Below are positions 48,376 to 59,108 of a stretch of 64,000 nucleotides of DNA, piece by piece; the first letter of the stretch is position 1; every line of letters begins with the position of its first letter. The DNA lies in contig NC_049993.1 of the NCBI RefSeq assembly GCF_000003815.2, positions 2,405,434 through 2,469,433 of the forward strand, given 5' to 3'. The notes beneath the pieces are model-generated. The model saw only the letters and a program-made list of their open reading frames with translations. It was not told the DNA's origin and made no database searches. The position numbers were made by a program, and so were the translations under genes. This DNA is from Branchiostoma floridae (Eukaryota > Chordata > Leptocardii > Amphioxiformes > Branchiostomatidae).

Positions 48376-49995
48376 CTAGACGCATCCCTCATGGACGTAC
48401 CACAGGTGTTCCCAGTGTCGATCCAAGTTGGATTTAAACTGGTTCACTGACTCGCTCATGACTATCCTTTCTGGTAAAGAGTTCCAGTCCTTTACGACCC
48501 TCGAACTGAAGACATGCCCCCTGATTCTAGTTTTTGCAAGTGGGATCTTCAACTTGTAACTATGGCCTCTAGTTGAAGAACCCTTAGCTTCCACGAAAAA
48601 CAGATCTGACTGTAGTCTCTCTTTCCCAGCCATAATCTTAAAAACTTGAATCATATCTCCTCTCCTACGCCGGTACTCCAGGGATGGTAGCCTCAGCTTT
48701 TTTAACCTGTCCTTGTAAGGAATGTCCTTGAGAGCAGGCACCATTCTGGTTGCTCTGCGCTGAACTCTCTCTAGCCTCTGTTTGTCCAAGGAGAAGTGTG
48801 GCCCCCAAATAATATTACCGTATTCTAGATGGGGTCTCACCATCGTTTTGAAAAGAATCGGGATTGTTTGTTCATCAATGTTGTAAAAGGCTCTATTTAT
48901 GAGTCCCAGCATCATGTTACCCTTGTTCGCTGCTTTTGCAGTGTGCATGTGGAATGCGAGATTGTTGTCTATAGATACACCTAAGTCCTTCTCTTCCACG
49001 GTTTCCTCTATATTCTGTCCACCAAGAGTGTATGTTATTTTCTGATTTGTCCTCCCCAGGTGTAGAACCTTGCACTTGCTCACGTTGAAACGTAGCTGCC
49101 AGTGCTGTGACCACTGATCTACCGCTACTAGATCCTGTTGCAATGCCTCCTGATCTCTTTTGTGTTTGACTGGTCGAAAAATCTTGCTGTCATCAGCGAA
49201 GATTTTTACTTCACTAGATATTGCCTCTGGTAGATCATTGATATATATCACAAACAATATGGGTCCAAGGACACTTCCCTGTGGAATCCCGCTTTTGACC
49301 TCTTTCCAAGATGAGAATTCACCATTAACTACCACCCGTTGTTTCCTCTGGGACAAGAAGTTTCCAATCCAGTTTCGTAAGTCACCCACCACCCCATATC
49401 TCTCCAGTTTCTGTAGTAACCGTGTATGAGGTACTGTATCAAATGCTTTACGAAAATCCAGATAGATGACATCTACTGGATCTCCTGCCTGTAGTAGTTT
49501 TGTCCACTGTTCCATGGTCACTAACAATTGAGTCATACATGAACGTCCAGGAACAAACCCGTGTTGGGCGTCAGTGAAATAGTTGTGAGAAGACATGTGT
49601 TCTACAACTTTGTCCCTAATGATGGATTCTAGCATTTTTCCTACTACGGATGTGAGACTTACAGGTCTGTAGTTCCCCGGAGATGATTTACTGCCCTTCT
49701 TGTGAATGGGTGTAACATGCGCCTGTTTCCACCCTTCAGGTAACTCAGAAGATGCAATGGATTTCTTAAAAAGAATTGTGAGAGGCGTAGCAAGGTCATG
49801 AGCCAGTTCCTTGAGAAACCGTGGATGCAAGTTATCGGAGCCTGCAGATTTTGCTGGGTTAAGCTCGGCCAATTTCTTGAGGACTACTTCCTCAGTGATC
49901 TCTAAACCTTCCAATAACTGGGTGTCATGTAGGTTGTTTATGGTAGGAATGTTTGACAGGTCCTCTTCCGTGAATACACTTGCGAAAAAGTCATA
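48376..49995 (-). pseudogene. LINE reverse transcriptase, intact frame but 5' separated
   Basis: An uninterrupted reading frame of about 540 codons begins at FFASVFTEEDL and contains all reverse transcriptase blocks: NPAKSAGSDNLHP, GNYRPVSLTSV, QHGFVPGRSC, YLDFRKAFDTVPH, SGIPQGSVLGPILF, FADDSKIF and LGVSIDNNL. It ends with the C-terminal CR1-type region, WNSLPERIV and a stop at 48376. The frame is undamaged, so the insertion is young, but lacking its own N terminus and promoter it cannot be autonomous. Confidence 0.93.
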
Positions 49996-50772
49996 AAGGA
50001 AATTGACTGGGAAAGGAAAATTTCCACGATAGGAACAAATCACCATGGCCAATTACTCCTAGACTGCTTGGACAATAACTTCCTATACCAACATGTAAAC
50101 GAACCTACACGTTTCCGGCTAAGCCAGAAACCATCCTTGTTGGACTTGATCCTTTCCAATGAGCAAGACTTAGTTGGGGATATACAGTACACACCCGGCC
50201 TGGGTAAGGGAGATCATTGCTGTTTGAATTTCTGCATCCAAGCAGATGTGAGGAGTGAGGACCAGACAACAGGTAGAAGGAACTACAACAAGGGTCAATA
50301 TGCTAAGGCTAAAGATGCTCTACATGATATAGACTGGGAAGAAGAAATGGGTCACCTGGATATTCATGAGGCTTGGGAAGTGTTTGCTGGAAAAATGGAT
50401 GCAATAATTGAGGATTGCATACCTTTTTCTAAGCCCACCCTCAGAACAGACAGGCTTTACATGAACAAACGTGCCATGAAGGCAAGGGTTAAGAAGAGAA
50501 AAACATGGGCCAAGTTTAGGAGAACAGGAAAAACAAGGGACTATGTAGCATACACAAAGGAAAGAAACAAACTTCGCAGTTTAACAAGGGAACTTTGTAG
50601 AACTTTTGAGCTGAGGATGGTTAAGGACATCAAGGAGAACCCTAAGGCCTTTTGGCGTTATGTCTCGACAAGACTTCACACCAGGGAGAAAGTAGGAAGT
50701 TTGGTAAAGGAGGGAGGTCAGGTAGCAGAAACTGATGGGGAAAAGGCAGAGGTTCTGAATGACTTTTTCGCA
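49996..50772 (+). pseudogene. LINE endonuclease C terminus and linker, inverted
   Basis: The plus strand reads KEIDWERKI, HHGQLLLDCL and SLLDLILSN, the end of an apurinic-type endonuclease domain. A linker rich in Lys/Arg follows, then ENPKAFWRYV and VLNDFFA. VLNDFFA is the residue block that begins the oppositely oriented reverse transcriptase piece, showing both come from one reading frame. Confidence 0.9.
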
Positions 50773-50779
50773 TGACTTT

Positions 50780-51062
50780 TTACTGGGACTTGAGCTTGCC
50801 GCCACTTTTACGGCAAATCTTCCTGCAAATGAACAGACAGCTGCACCACACTGTCCCTAAGACAGCCAAACAGACAGCAAACAGGAACACAGCCACGTCC
50901 AGCAGGTAGTACTGGTACCACGGCAGCTCCACGGCGCGTGCGCGGAGATGAGGCAGTCCGCCATGTTTGATGACGTGTTCTATCCACCAGACGGCCCGCT
51001 CCATGGGTGACTGCGGCTGGTCACGGTGCAGACGGGACAGGCGGGCTGCCGTCTCACGGTAG
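50780..51062 (-). CDS. UGT: UDP-glucuronosyltransferase, coding exon 4 (C terminus)
   Basis: Residues 434-527 after acceptor TTCTTCACAG. It has HRDQPQSP, ERAVWWIEHVIKHGG and HLRARA, all conserved at the end of UGT domains. A membrane-spanning segment (about residues 487-510) and a basic tail follow. The last five residues KLKSQ fit a KxKxx dilysine ER-retention signal, placing the enzyme in the ER with its catalytic face luminal. The TAA stop is followed after 7 nt by an inserted LINE, so the native 3' untranslated region is displaced. Confidence 0.95.
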
Positions 51063-51173
51063 CTGTGAAGAATGATATGAAAAGGAGCAAAATATTAATT
51101 TTAAAGTATGGGCTCACGTACCTATACTATAAATTTGTCCTATAAACATGAAAGTGATATCTACATCTATACC

Positions 51174-51174
51174 T

Positions 51175-51250
<76 letters not shown>

Positions 51251-51345
51251 GGCGAGAGAGGTGGAGAAAGAATGTGTGTGTTTGTGTGTGTGTGTGTGTA
51301 TGTGTGTATATGTGTGGGTTTGTGTGTGTGTGTGTGTGTGTGTGC
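51174..51345. repeat. Compound microsatellite in UGT intron 3
   Basis: (GA)n at 51174-51197, then (GACA)n at 51196-51251, then (GT)n at 51273-51345. Confidence 0.95.
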
Positions 51346-51460
51346 TGTAGTCAAGTTTGAACTCTTCAGGCTACGTAATTAAAAGAAGTATACGGTAAAT
51401 TAGATACCAAACATCATTTGACGAACATCATGACCTGTATCTGTGAAGCGATAGTAGTAC

Positions 51461-51680
51461 CTTGTGTTGGTCACAACATGAAGAACTGCCTGGTACAGCT
51501 GGTCGGCGGTGACCGTGCTAAAGTCCAACGTCACCCCCAGTCCCCTGGCCACCACGCGGGCAGCGTTGGCGGGCTGGTCCCCGAACAGCGGCAGACAGAC
51601 CATGGGCACGCCGTGGTGCAGGGCCTCGTACATACCGTGCGACCCAGCGTGAGTAATGAAGGCTCTGGTCTTTGGGTGGC
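51461..51680 (-). CDS. UGT: UDP-glucuronosyltransferase, coding exon 3
   Basis: Residues 361-434, bounded by acceptor ATTTTTTAAG and donor GTACTA. It holds the heart of the UGT signature: HPKTRAFITHAG, GMYEALHHGVPMV and LPLFGDQPANA. Asp395 and Gln396 (FGDQ) correspond to the pair that contacts the sugar of UDP-glucuronate in the family. Phases match: G|GC from exon 2, and AG|C into exon 4. Confidence 0.95.
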
Positions 51681-52103
51681 CTTAAAAAATATAGAATTTA
51701 ACTGTAAGTCAAAAGCTTTTTGCAAATCATCTAGAAACGTTGTACTGTATATAAATCAAAAACCATCCTGCAACTTTTACAGATACAGATACGGAATGTA
51801 ATGAATACTCTGTAAACATATTTTGACAAAAAAACAGAAATATTGTTCTTGCAATTGGTTTTTCAATTTGTAGATATGTGTATATGACTGGCCCGGGTCC
51901 AAATTTGTTCCCGTATGCTGTATTGGGTCCAGGTCCACAATACTTCAGCAGGACATGAATGTTGCTGTTGATAAAATCAGTAAGAGTGCAGCATGTTATT
52001 ATGTGAGAATTTGACATGATTGCTCGATATTTTGTCAACAAGCTATATCACTGCTGCCTTCCATTTTCACATTCATTTTCTGACTTTTTCTATGACTTCT
52101 TAC

Positions 52104-52323
52104 CCAGTAGGTCATTCTGAGGAAGCCAGCCCATCAGCTTGGTGTTGTTACCCAGACCAATCGGCTTCTCACCCACGTAACGCCACACCACTTTCTGTCG
52201 GAGTCGGGCGAAGGCTGCCGCGAAGACTTCTCTCCTCTCCGCCGACATCGTCTCCACAAATGACCCAAAACTGACGACAATCACTCCATCGTCTCCTGAG
52301 CTCTTGACAAACGCTTCTACATC
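52104..52323 (-). CDS. UGT: UDP-glucuronosyltransferase, coding exon 2
   Basis: Residues 288-361, acceptor TTTCCACAG, donor GTAAGA. It covers the linker and start of the nucleotide-sugar-binding domain: VSFGSFVETM, KVVWRYVGEKP and WLPQNDLLG, all at the usual UGT spacing. Exon 1 joins after a complete Glu codon. Confidence 0.95.
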
Positions 52324-52723
52324 CTGTGGAAAGGTGAATCAACCATAATGAATTATATTTTGTTAATCGACACCCAACTATGTGAACGTCTGAAGAAAGC
52401 TTGCTATTTGATTGCCAACAGTTCCAATTCGCGACTCTATAAAAGCGGACATCCCATTAAAGTTGCTGTAAGTTGGTGACCATGCTTCGCCGATAGGCAA
52501 TTTGACAGCTCTAAAGCAATCAACGAATTATATAGAAGATAAACGAATCTTTTTACACTTGTGTGTTTTGTTGTATCTTATTTTGAAAAAAAAGCGACAT
52601 TTTGTTTTTTAACCATCTTGTTTTTTTTTCGCCCTGTCTTATCATTTTTGCGGCCTGCCGGGGCTTTTATCCATAAAATTTACTTGCTGTGGTCTCATCA
52701 GAAATGGCTGCAGGATACCTATA

Positions 52724-53085
52724 CAGAGTCCTCCCGAAATTATGGAACAACGGTACGGTGGCCCTCCACTATACTTCTAGCCCAGCTCCACTATACTACT
52801 TTTGAAATCTAGTATGTTTCTTCCTTATTGTTTAGGTCAGTTTTTCTAAAATTAATGAAAAGTCACAGATTTGTCCAGTGGGTATTGTCTGCAAAAAACT
52901 TGTAAATGGGTGATGATCAGAACAATAGTCGATTCGCCACTTCATAACAAAGGAATCACTCACTTGTAGTATTTGATACCGTCTGTCATTGCAAAATGAA
53001 CCCATTTTCATGAAAGCGCAGCACGTTGGTTCGGGTTATTTTTGCTAGCCCCTCCACTGTACTAAAAATTCTGAAGAGAACCCTG
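52724..53085. mobile_element. CAGGGTTCT-family MITE in UGT intron 1
   Basis: 362 bp, reversed copy of the element at 13683-14071. Ends are CAGAGTCCTCCC and GAAGAGAACCCTG, with CTATA on both sides (52719-52723 and 53086-53090). Its right edge lies 15 bp from exon 1, next to the donor site. Confidence 0.85.
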
Positions 53086-53100
53086 CTATATTAAACTCAC

Positions 53101-53961
53101 CTCAGCAAGGGGGTTGTTCGCTCCGACATTCAGTCCTCCGACCTGAACCATGTTGGGCATGCTGGGACGAGGAAAATCCAAGACATTGTCGGTTCGACAA
53201 AGCCACAAGACTGCGCGTGACGTCACACTCTGGATAGTTTCTTTCTCGCCAATGTACTTTCGGACCAGTTCGTCATAGTAGCTACTCACACCCAGTCGTG
53301 CCAATACAGGTACAAGTGTAGACAAGACAACGTTCTGAAGCCGCTGTACGAAGGTCATGTCATCGGTAAAATCAGTCAATATTGACGGTACATACGAAAG
53401 AGGGAGTGGCACACCGGTTGCTTTTTCGTCCAGAAAGTGGAGATCTAAACGCATAAAGGCGATGTTAGGGATATCAAGTTGAGCTGAGAGGATAGCACCA
53501 CAAGGAAAAAAGGTTTCAGAGATAACAACACTGTACTGGGAAGCCCTCAGCCGATCCATCAGGCTGCTATCTCCGAGCAGATGGGCACAGTATTCCTTGA
53601 ACCCTTCCATCGCAGCTGGCATCCATTCTATCAGGTTACTGAGATTAAGTTTTTCAGCCGTAGACATAATCTCGTTTTCTTCTTTTTTGAGCCTTACTTG
53701 GGTCCCATGGTCTTGAATTGCCTCAAACTGAAGATCAGGCCACTCTGACCGCCGTTTTCCCACAAAGTCCTCTGAAACAACCGCAGTGACGATATGGCCT
53801 TTATCCACCAAAGCACAACCCATTTTGGCCATAGACATCCAGGGGCTTTCAGCGCATGGCGGAGGTACCAAGAGAACTTTTTCTGCGCTGCTCCTGTGAC
53901 TGATCAGAAAACCCAGGAAAACCAGCAGAATTGCGGAATATCGAAGCGTCGAAGCACCCAT
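53101..53961 (-). CDS. UGT: UDP-glucuronosyltransferase, coding exon 1 (acceptor-substrate domain)
   Basis: UGTs transfer glucuronic acid from UDP-glucuronate to small lipophilic substrates in the ER lumen. The four exons give 527 residues, the normal length (about 530), with no frame breaks. Exon 1 codes for residues 1-287: a signal peptide (1 to about 26, a hydrophobic LLVFLGFL core), then the variable substrate-binding half. The start is ATG at 53961; an in-frame TTG upstream is ignored. The catalytic His of the family (SHWL.M) is Pro40 here (ESPWMSM), and the partner Asp aligns with Glu149 (VVISETFFPCG). PCGAILSAQLDIPNIAF is otherwise conserved. Donor GTGAGT follows Glu287. Vertebrate UGT1/2 orthology is not one-to-one, so no specific symbol is given. 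Confidence 0.95.
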
Positions 53962-54000
53962 TTTGCTGCGCTCAGTTTTCTTTCCCAACTTTGTGCATTG

Positions 54001-54010
54001 CCTATTTATG
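54001..54010 (-). promoter_or_regulatory. TATA-like box upstream of UGT
   Basis: CATAAATAGG on the minus strand, about 40 nt upstream of the start codon, would give a short 5' leader. Motif match only. Confidence 0.4.
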
Positions 54011-54019
54011 TGGGGTCAA

Positions 54020-54890
54020 CGGATGGTCAAAGATTGTCTGTTTGATCTGTCTATTTGATCTGATATGAGCAAAACAAATATTCCAACATGCAAGCAAAGA
54101 TATGATTGGTAGTCCGTACGGAGCTGGTTGTTTTTGGACAAATCATGGCCGACATGACAAGTTATCTGATGTTTGCAAGGGGCCAATTTGGAAGGTAACC
54201 AGATACACAGGTAGCCGAGGTAGCAAATTATCTGTTGTTTGTACCGAGCCACAGCAATTGGTAACCAGATACACAGATAGGCACACAACACAATGGACAT
54301 CTCCTCCCTTGCAGTAGTTACATTTAGCTCCCCCAGGTTTTTATCCTGCATGAATTATGAAAAACATAGAAGCTCTGTGTGATAACGGAAGCCACCTGGA
54401 AGCCAAAGTTGTCCATGATGTTCGCCTTTCTACATTAAAAAAATACTAATTTCCTATCCACGGGGTATTAAGTTATGCTGATCAAACTATCCAGAAACAC
54501 ACACACACACACAAAACCCCCAAATACTCACTAGAATGATTATTTTCAATAAGGCAACACACAAAAGCACTCTGCAGACTTGGTCATCGATGAAAAGTAT
54601 ATTCCACCAAAGCATCAATTTGTGTATGAACCAAAACTGTCCCTAGCATTGCTTACTATGACTGTAACTTTTCTATTTCGTAGATATAGTACGTGTATCA
54701 TCAGTGTAGTATACGTGAAGCTTGCTCTCAGCACATTTTTCTCACAAAACGACGTTGGAACACAAAATTATGGACAGCCACTCATGATCGCGTATGGCAA
54801 GTCTACTGGAACACAAAATATTGCAGTTCCAGTAAACATCGCAATGCGGTACTCATTCATTGCGGCAGGATTAGGGGACGTACGGAAATC
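54020..54890. other. Intergenic DNA upstream of UGT, nothing recognised
   Basis: Two similar phrases (GTAACCAGATACACAG at 54195 and 54260) suggest a small tandem duplication. A short (CA)n lies at 54497. Confidence 0.5.
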
Positions 54891-54990
54891 NNNNNNNNNN
54901 NNNNNNNNNNNNNNNNNNNNNNNNNNNNNNNNNNNNNNNNNNNNNNNNNNNNNNNNNNNNNNNNNNNNNNNNNNNNNNNNNNNNNNNNNN
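54891..54990. other. Assembly gap (100 N)
   Basis: Exactly 100 N, a conventional gap of unknown size. Confidence 0.99.
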
Positions 54991-55009
54991 CGAATCCAGC
55001 TGCATGTCA

Positions 55010-55340
55010 CCGATCTTGTGCCCTTGGGAAAGGCACTTTACACGACTTTCTTCACTTTACTCAGGTGAAATGAGTACCTTGCTTCGGCTAGGGCCGTCCC
55101 TCGGATAGGACGTTAAATGGAGGTCCCGTGTATGTGGAGAGCCACACCCCATGCACGTTAAAGAACCCGCCACATGTGCGAACATGAGCGGATCAAACCA
55201 TTCCGGCTAAAATAGGGGTAGGGAATCTCCCGAGCAGCCCTCGTAACCCCTGCTTCGCCTATTGGGTCAGTTAGTCCTTACTCATAGTGAGCAATTGGTC
55301 TGGTCTCAATCATGATGTTTCTGACCTAGGGCGAAGAGTT
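55010..55340 (+). repeat. SINE-like repeat with conserved core
   Basis: Contains CCTTGGGAAAGGCACTTTAC, GGATAGGACGTTAAATGG and CACGTTAAAGAACCC, phrases that recur in deuterostome and other invertebrate SINE-like repeats (recalled family knowledge). The left end is lost in the gap. No pol III box is visible in what remains. Confidence 0.55.
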
Positions 55341-55644
55341 GCTGTTACAGTTCTAATCATGTAACCCGTAACCTTGAGTGGCCTTTGGCCTTGTTACGTG
55401 GTGACCATTGAGTAAAAAAAAATATTTCTGATGTCGACGCTTTGCACGCATACAGCAAATGCCACAGCAAGTAAATGACACTCTACGCAGACCCCAAATT
55501 TTGATGCGAAAGGGCAAACAAGCATAGTGTTAAAAAACACAGGTGACGAATGGTTACGATGGAATGTTTTTTTATTATTACTTTGTGACTGAAGGGTAAC
55601 CTCCGTCGACAAAGTATTGCGAACGTTTTTTTCTGTGAGCGTTC

Positions 55645-56080
55645 TCACCTATATCTCTATTTTCCGTTTGCCGCATTCGTATGTGGCACGTCGCCTGTAC
55701 ACCGGTGTGAAATGATGCACGTTCCTTTCTTTTGGCCGTAGCTGTTGTTATAATCGATGTAATAATTTCAGGAATCCCCCCTATATTTTCGGTATTGTGG
55801 AACAGGCAATGTTTTTTCGGCGTTTGGTAACCAAGCAGATACGGTGAGTTATGTGAACAGTTGTCGCACCTATATCTCTATGTTTCGTTTGCCGCATTCG
55901 TATGTGATTTGGCACGTCGCCTGTACACCGGTGTAAAATGATGCACGTTCCTTTCTTTTGGCAGTAGCTGTTGTTATAATCGATGTAATAATTTCAGAAC
56001 CCCCCTATATTTTCGGTATTGTGGACCAGGCAATGTTGTTTCGGCGTTTGGTAACCAGCTTATCTCCAAGTAGATATGGT
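55645..56080. repeat. Tandem duplication of about 220 bp
   Basis: CACCTATATCTCTAT, GTTTGCCGCATTCGTATGTG, GTACACCGGTGT and TTGTTATAATCGATGTAATA each occur twice in the same order, first from 55647 and again from 55867. No coding frame; sequence to 57200 is otherwise unassigned. Confidence 0.8.
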
Positions 56081-57217
56081 GAGTTACGTGAGCAGATGTC
56101 GTATTATGTGTGATGTAACGACAACGGCTGATGTCGTTTACCAACTGTTTTGGGCATCCCTTACAATTTTAGTATGATGTTTTGTATGTTTGGAACTGTC
56201 AATATTATCGGCTTATTAATATTGTCATGCCACAGTCATGTAAATTTTTCATTTCTCATGGCTTCGTTATTTGTCAATATCACCGCATATTATATATTGG
56301 GATAGATCCAGTTGTATCGGATATTTACGTGACTTGTCGTGTGACAGTCAAATAAAGTCTTAACGTTTCTTTTGCATGTCGTCCGCTCGAATTATTTCCC
56401 AAATCGCCGCTATATTCTCTGTAATTTGGATCATTTGGGTTTCGATTCGTTCTTTTTGTTCATCGTATTCGATGTTTGGGACTGTCAATATAATCGGTTG
56501 TAACTGACGTGGCGGAAGTTACAGATGTGATTGAACCAGATGTTCGTCGAATTATGTGTGGTGTAATGGCAACAGCTGACATCGTGGACCAACCAACTGT
56601 TCCTGGTATTCCTGACAAATTTTGTTCTACTTTGAATATCATAATTTATCAAAAACAATGGTAAATTTACGCCAACATATAATGCCGCGGGCCAATGGTT
56701 GTTGGTTTATCAGGGGAATGTAACAGTATGGTTGTTGATAAATAATAAACACAATGTTACACACCATTGAAAATAACACAACTGACAGACCATAATTACG
56801 TCAGAAAGTGTGTTACTAGTACCTGCGGTCACTTGTTTTTATTATCTTCATTAGTGATGTACCACTATTCTGCGTGACAATTCATATACAATAAGATTAA
56901 ACATAGACAATACATCCTGTACATTTTTTTAACAGAATAAGTAACAAAAAGTATGGTTTCTTTTCAAACAAGTGCTTTAAAAAACTGGCATTTTGCCAAG
57001 GTTTGGGAGTGTAAATTTTATTCTAGTTATTAGAATGTGCTGAAGGCAGTCCGTCAAGGGTTGTTGAGTGATGACATTCATTCCGTCCATTTCAACAGCA
57101 TAAAAATGCAGAACAGAAAGTCCCAAAGGCAAGTTTTGATGTTCGTATCTCAAGACAAAGTATGTTTGGATGTTTAAAAAGAAAAAAAGGACAATCGAAA
57201 AAAAAAACTCCCTCCTT

Positions 57218-57290
57218 GGACTCGAACCCGGGTCGAACCGGGAGCCCTTGCACTACTTGCTACCACAAGGGTCGGAAGACCTCATACCCC
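57218..57290 (-). repeat. tRNA-like SINE fragment
   Basis: On the minus strand TGGTAGCAAGTAGTGCAAGG (A-box-like) and GGGTTCGAGTCCAAGG (B-box) are correctly spaced. The rest does not fold as a clean tRNA. Confidence 0.45.
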
Positions 57291-57361
57291 ATAGTTAACT
57301 GCTAGACTGTTATTTTGAATGTTCGAATAATCAAAACCAAATTATCATCACAAATGCTAGT

Positions 57362-58140
57362 GGAACAAGAGTTCGGAGACCTCATACCTCCATGAAATAT
57401 TCTCATTATGCAAATAACTTCCACATCTGCATAAATTATGCCTGGTTATGTACACCTTTAACTTACTTACACAGGTTACAATGTTGACAATGCAATCACT
57501 TACTACATGAACATGAATTAGGACACTTTCACATTAAATTTACGCAATATCAGGAACTTATTTGCATAGTTGATATCGGCTAATCTTCAACCTACCATAA
57601 ACTACATATGTTACAGGTATTTGAGTCCTATAATGGAAAACACCGTACATATAGAATATTCTCATTAAGTATGCAAATTAAGTCCGCATGAGTTCATTTT
57701 GTACATATCTGTCAAAGATACCTGCATGCTAAATGTCATGGAAATCCCTCGTTCCATACTCCTTTATGCTCTTTGGATGATTTTGACAAAAGTGCCTCTG
57801 CAGTTTCAGAGCAAGCCGCCAGGTGGCACAAATGTACATCAATTCTTTCTGATACCACAAGCTATCTACCAACATACAATCAAGACCATAGCATGTCCAG
57901 GTCAAAAGATACAACAACAAAAATCGAAGTTCTGCTGCAGTACCAAGGTCACATACCAGGAGGCCCAAAATCGACCCTAAACTTCGTCTTCCCAACTCCT
58001 ACCCACATACCAAATACCATTTTGCTCCATCAAGAGGTTCTTGAGTTATGGCATGGCAAAGCTTGAACAGGTCCGTTCATTCCAAGATTCAAACGTCCAA
58101 TCTTCTGACTGCAGCCGCAAAATGCAAAAACTGCAATGCA
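57362..58140 (+). repeat. GAGACCTCATA-family repeat, copy A
   Basis: Starts near GTTCGGAGACCTCATACCTC and includes CTCATTATGCAAATAA, CTGCAGTTTCAGAGCAA, GACCATAGCATGTCCAGG and CTGCTGCAGTACCAAGGTCA. Copy B at 58545-59108 has the same phrases in the same order. Overlapping open stretches at 57699-58066 are within the repeat and not supported as a gene. Confidence 0.7.
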
Positions 58141-58544
58141 TATATTTTCGTTCGAAGTTAAAGATGAATGTTAGGAATACTTTTAAACATTTGTTTGAAC
58201 GATTTCAATGTGCTCTCGGTTTGTGCTGTGTGCAAGGATGCTTCGCTGTCGTTGTAAGGGCTGAGTATAGGTGTGATGGTTGGCTTTTGGTTTTAATTCA
58301 GTTTTAGTTTCTCAGGTATCCTTTTCCCCTCCATATTAACAACTTTTTGATGCTGTCATAGACACCCCTTGTCTCTGATATGGACTGTCCTTGCCTTGAC
58401 AGTACATATATGTATGAATGAATGAAATTAATTGCACGACAATTGTACACGGTAGAATGTACGGCGGCAACTATTACACAGAGTACGAAATAAAGGTATA
58501 GGGTAAAACTTAACATCATAATTACTATAACAACAAGATTTCGG

Positions 58545-59108
58545 AGACCTCATATCTCCATAAAATAGTCTGATTGTGTGAATGATTTCCACATTTACAT
58601 AATCTATCCTTGGTTATGTACACATTTAGATAACGTACACTGGTCACAATGTTGATTGTGCAATCATTTACCATTTAGACGAATTATAGCACTTTTAATT
58701 AATTATGCAAATTAGGGACGTAATTGCATAATTGTTATCAGTTAATGTTCCACCAGCCACAAACTACATAAATGACAGGTAGTTGAGTCCCACAATGGCA
58801 AACACTACAAATATAGATTCCCCTCATTCATTATGCAATTTAAGTGCTAGTTTGCATAATTGCATCTCTGTCTAAGCTACCTACATACCAAATATCATCT
58901 AAATTTGTCATTCCCTTGTCCAATTATCCTCCTTAGAAGATTTTGAAAAACGCCCCCTGCAGTTCCAGAGCAACCTGTTAGGGGACCCAAACATACACCT
59001 ATTCCTTGCGTCACGATCACAACCTATCTGCCACCAAAAAAATCGAGACCATAGCATATCCAGGTCAAAAGATAACAAAAATTTTTTTGCTGCAGTACCA
59101 AGGTCACA
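58545..59108 (+). repeat. GAGACCTCATA-family repeat, copy B
   Basis: Direct copy of 57362-58140, diverged, including GACCATAGCATATCCAGG and TTGCTGCAGTACCAAGGTCA. It ends exactly where the 72-bp minisatellite begins. Confidence 0.7.

Larger units (their letters stand above)
48310..50772 (-). mobile_element. CR1/Jockey-type LINE with inverted 5' segment, in UGT 3' flank
   Basis: The 3' segment (49995 down to 48310) is in minus orientation and ends, about 60 nt after its stop codon, in three tandem GGTATCCA repeats, a microsatellite-type tail of CR1-like elements. The 5' segment (49996-50772) is in plus orientation. The bases ATGACTTTTTCGCA occur both at the outer end of the 5' segment and the inner start of the 3' segment. 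The 5' segment abuts UGT sequence 7 nt past its stop codon. Confidence 0.9.

Noticed and set aside
49160-49429. Plus-strand open stretch inside the LINE
   Set aside because: Antisense shadow of the reverse transcriptase.
51127-51360. Open stretches in the GA/GACA/GT tract
   Set aside because: Pure microsatellite translation within UGT intron 3.
53959-53988. Upstream in-frame start for UGT nine codons earlier
   Set aside because: The codon is TTG, not ATG; the ATG at 53961 gives a standard signal peptide.
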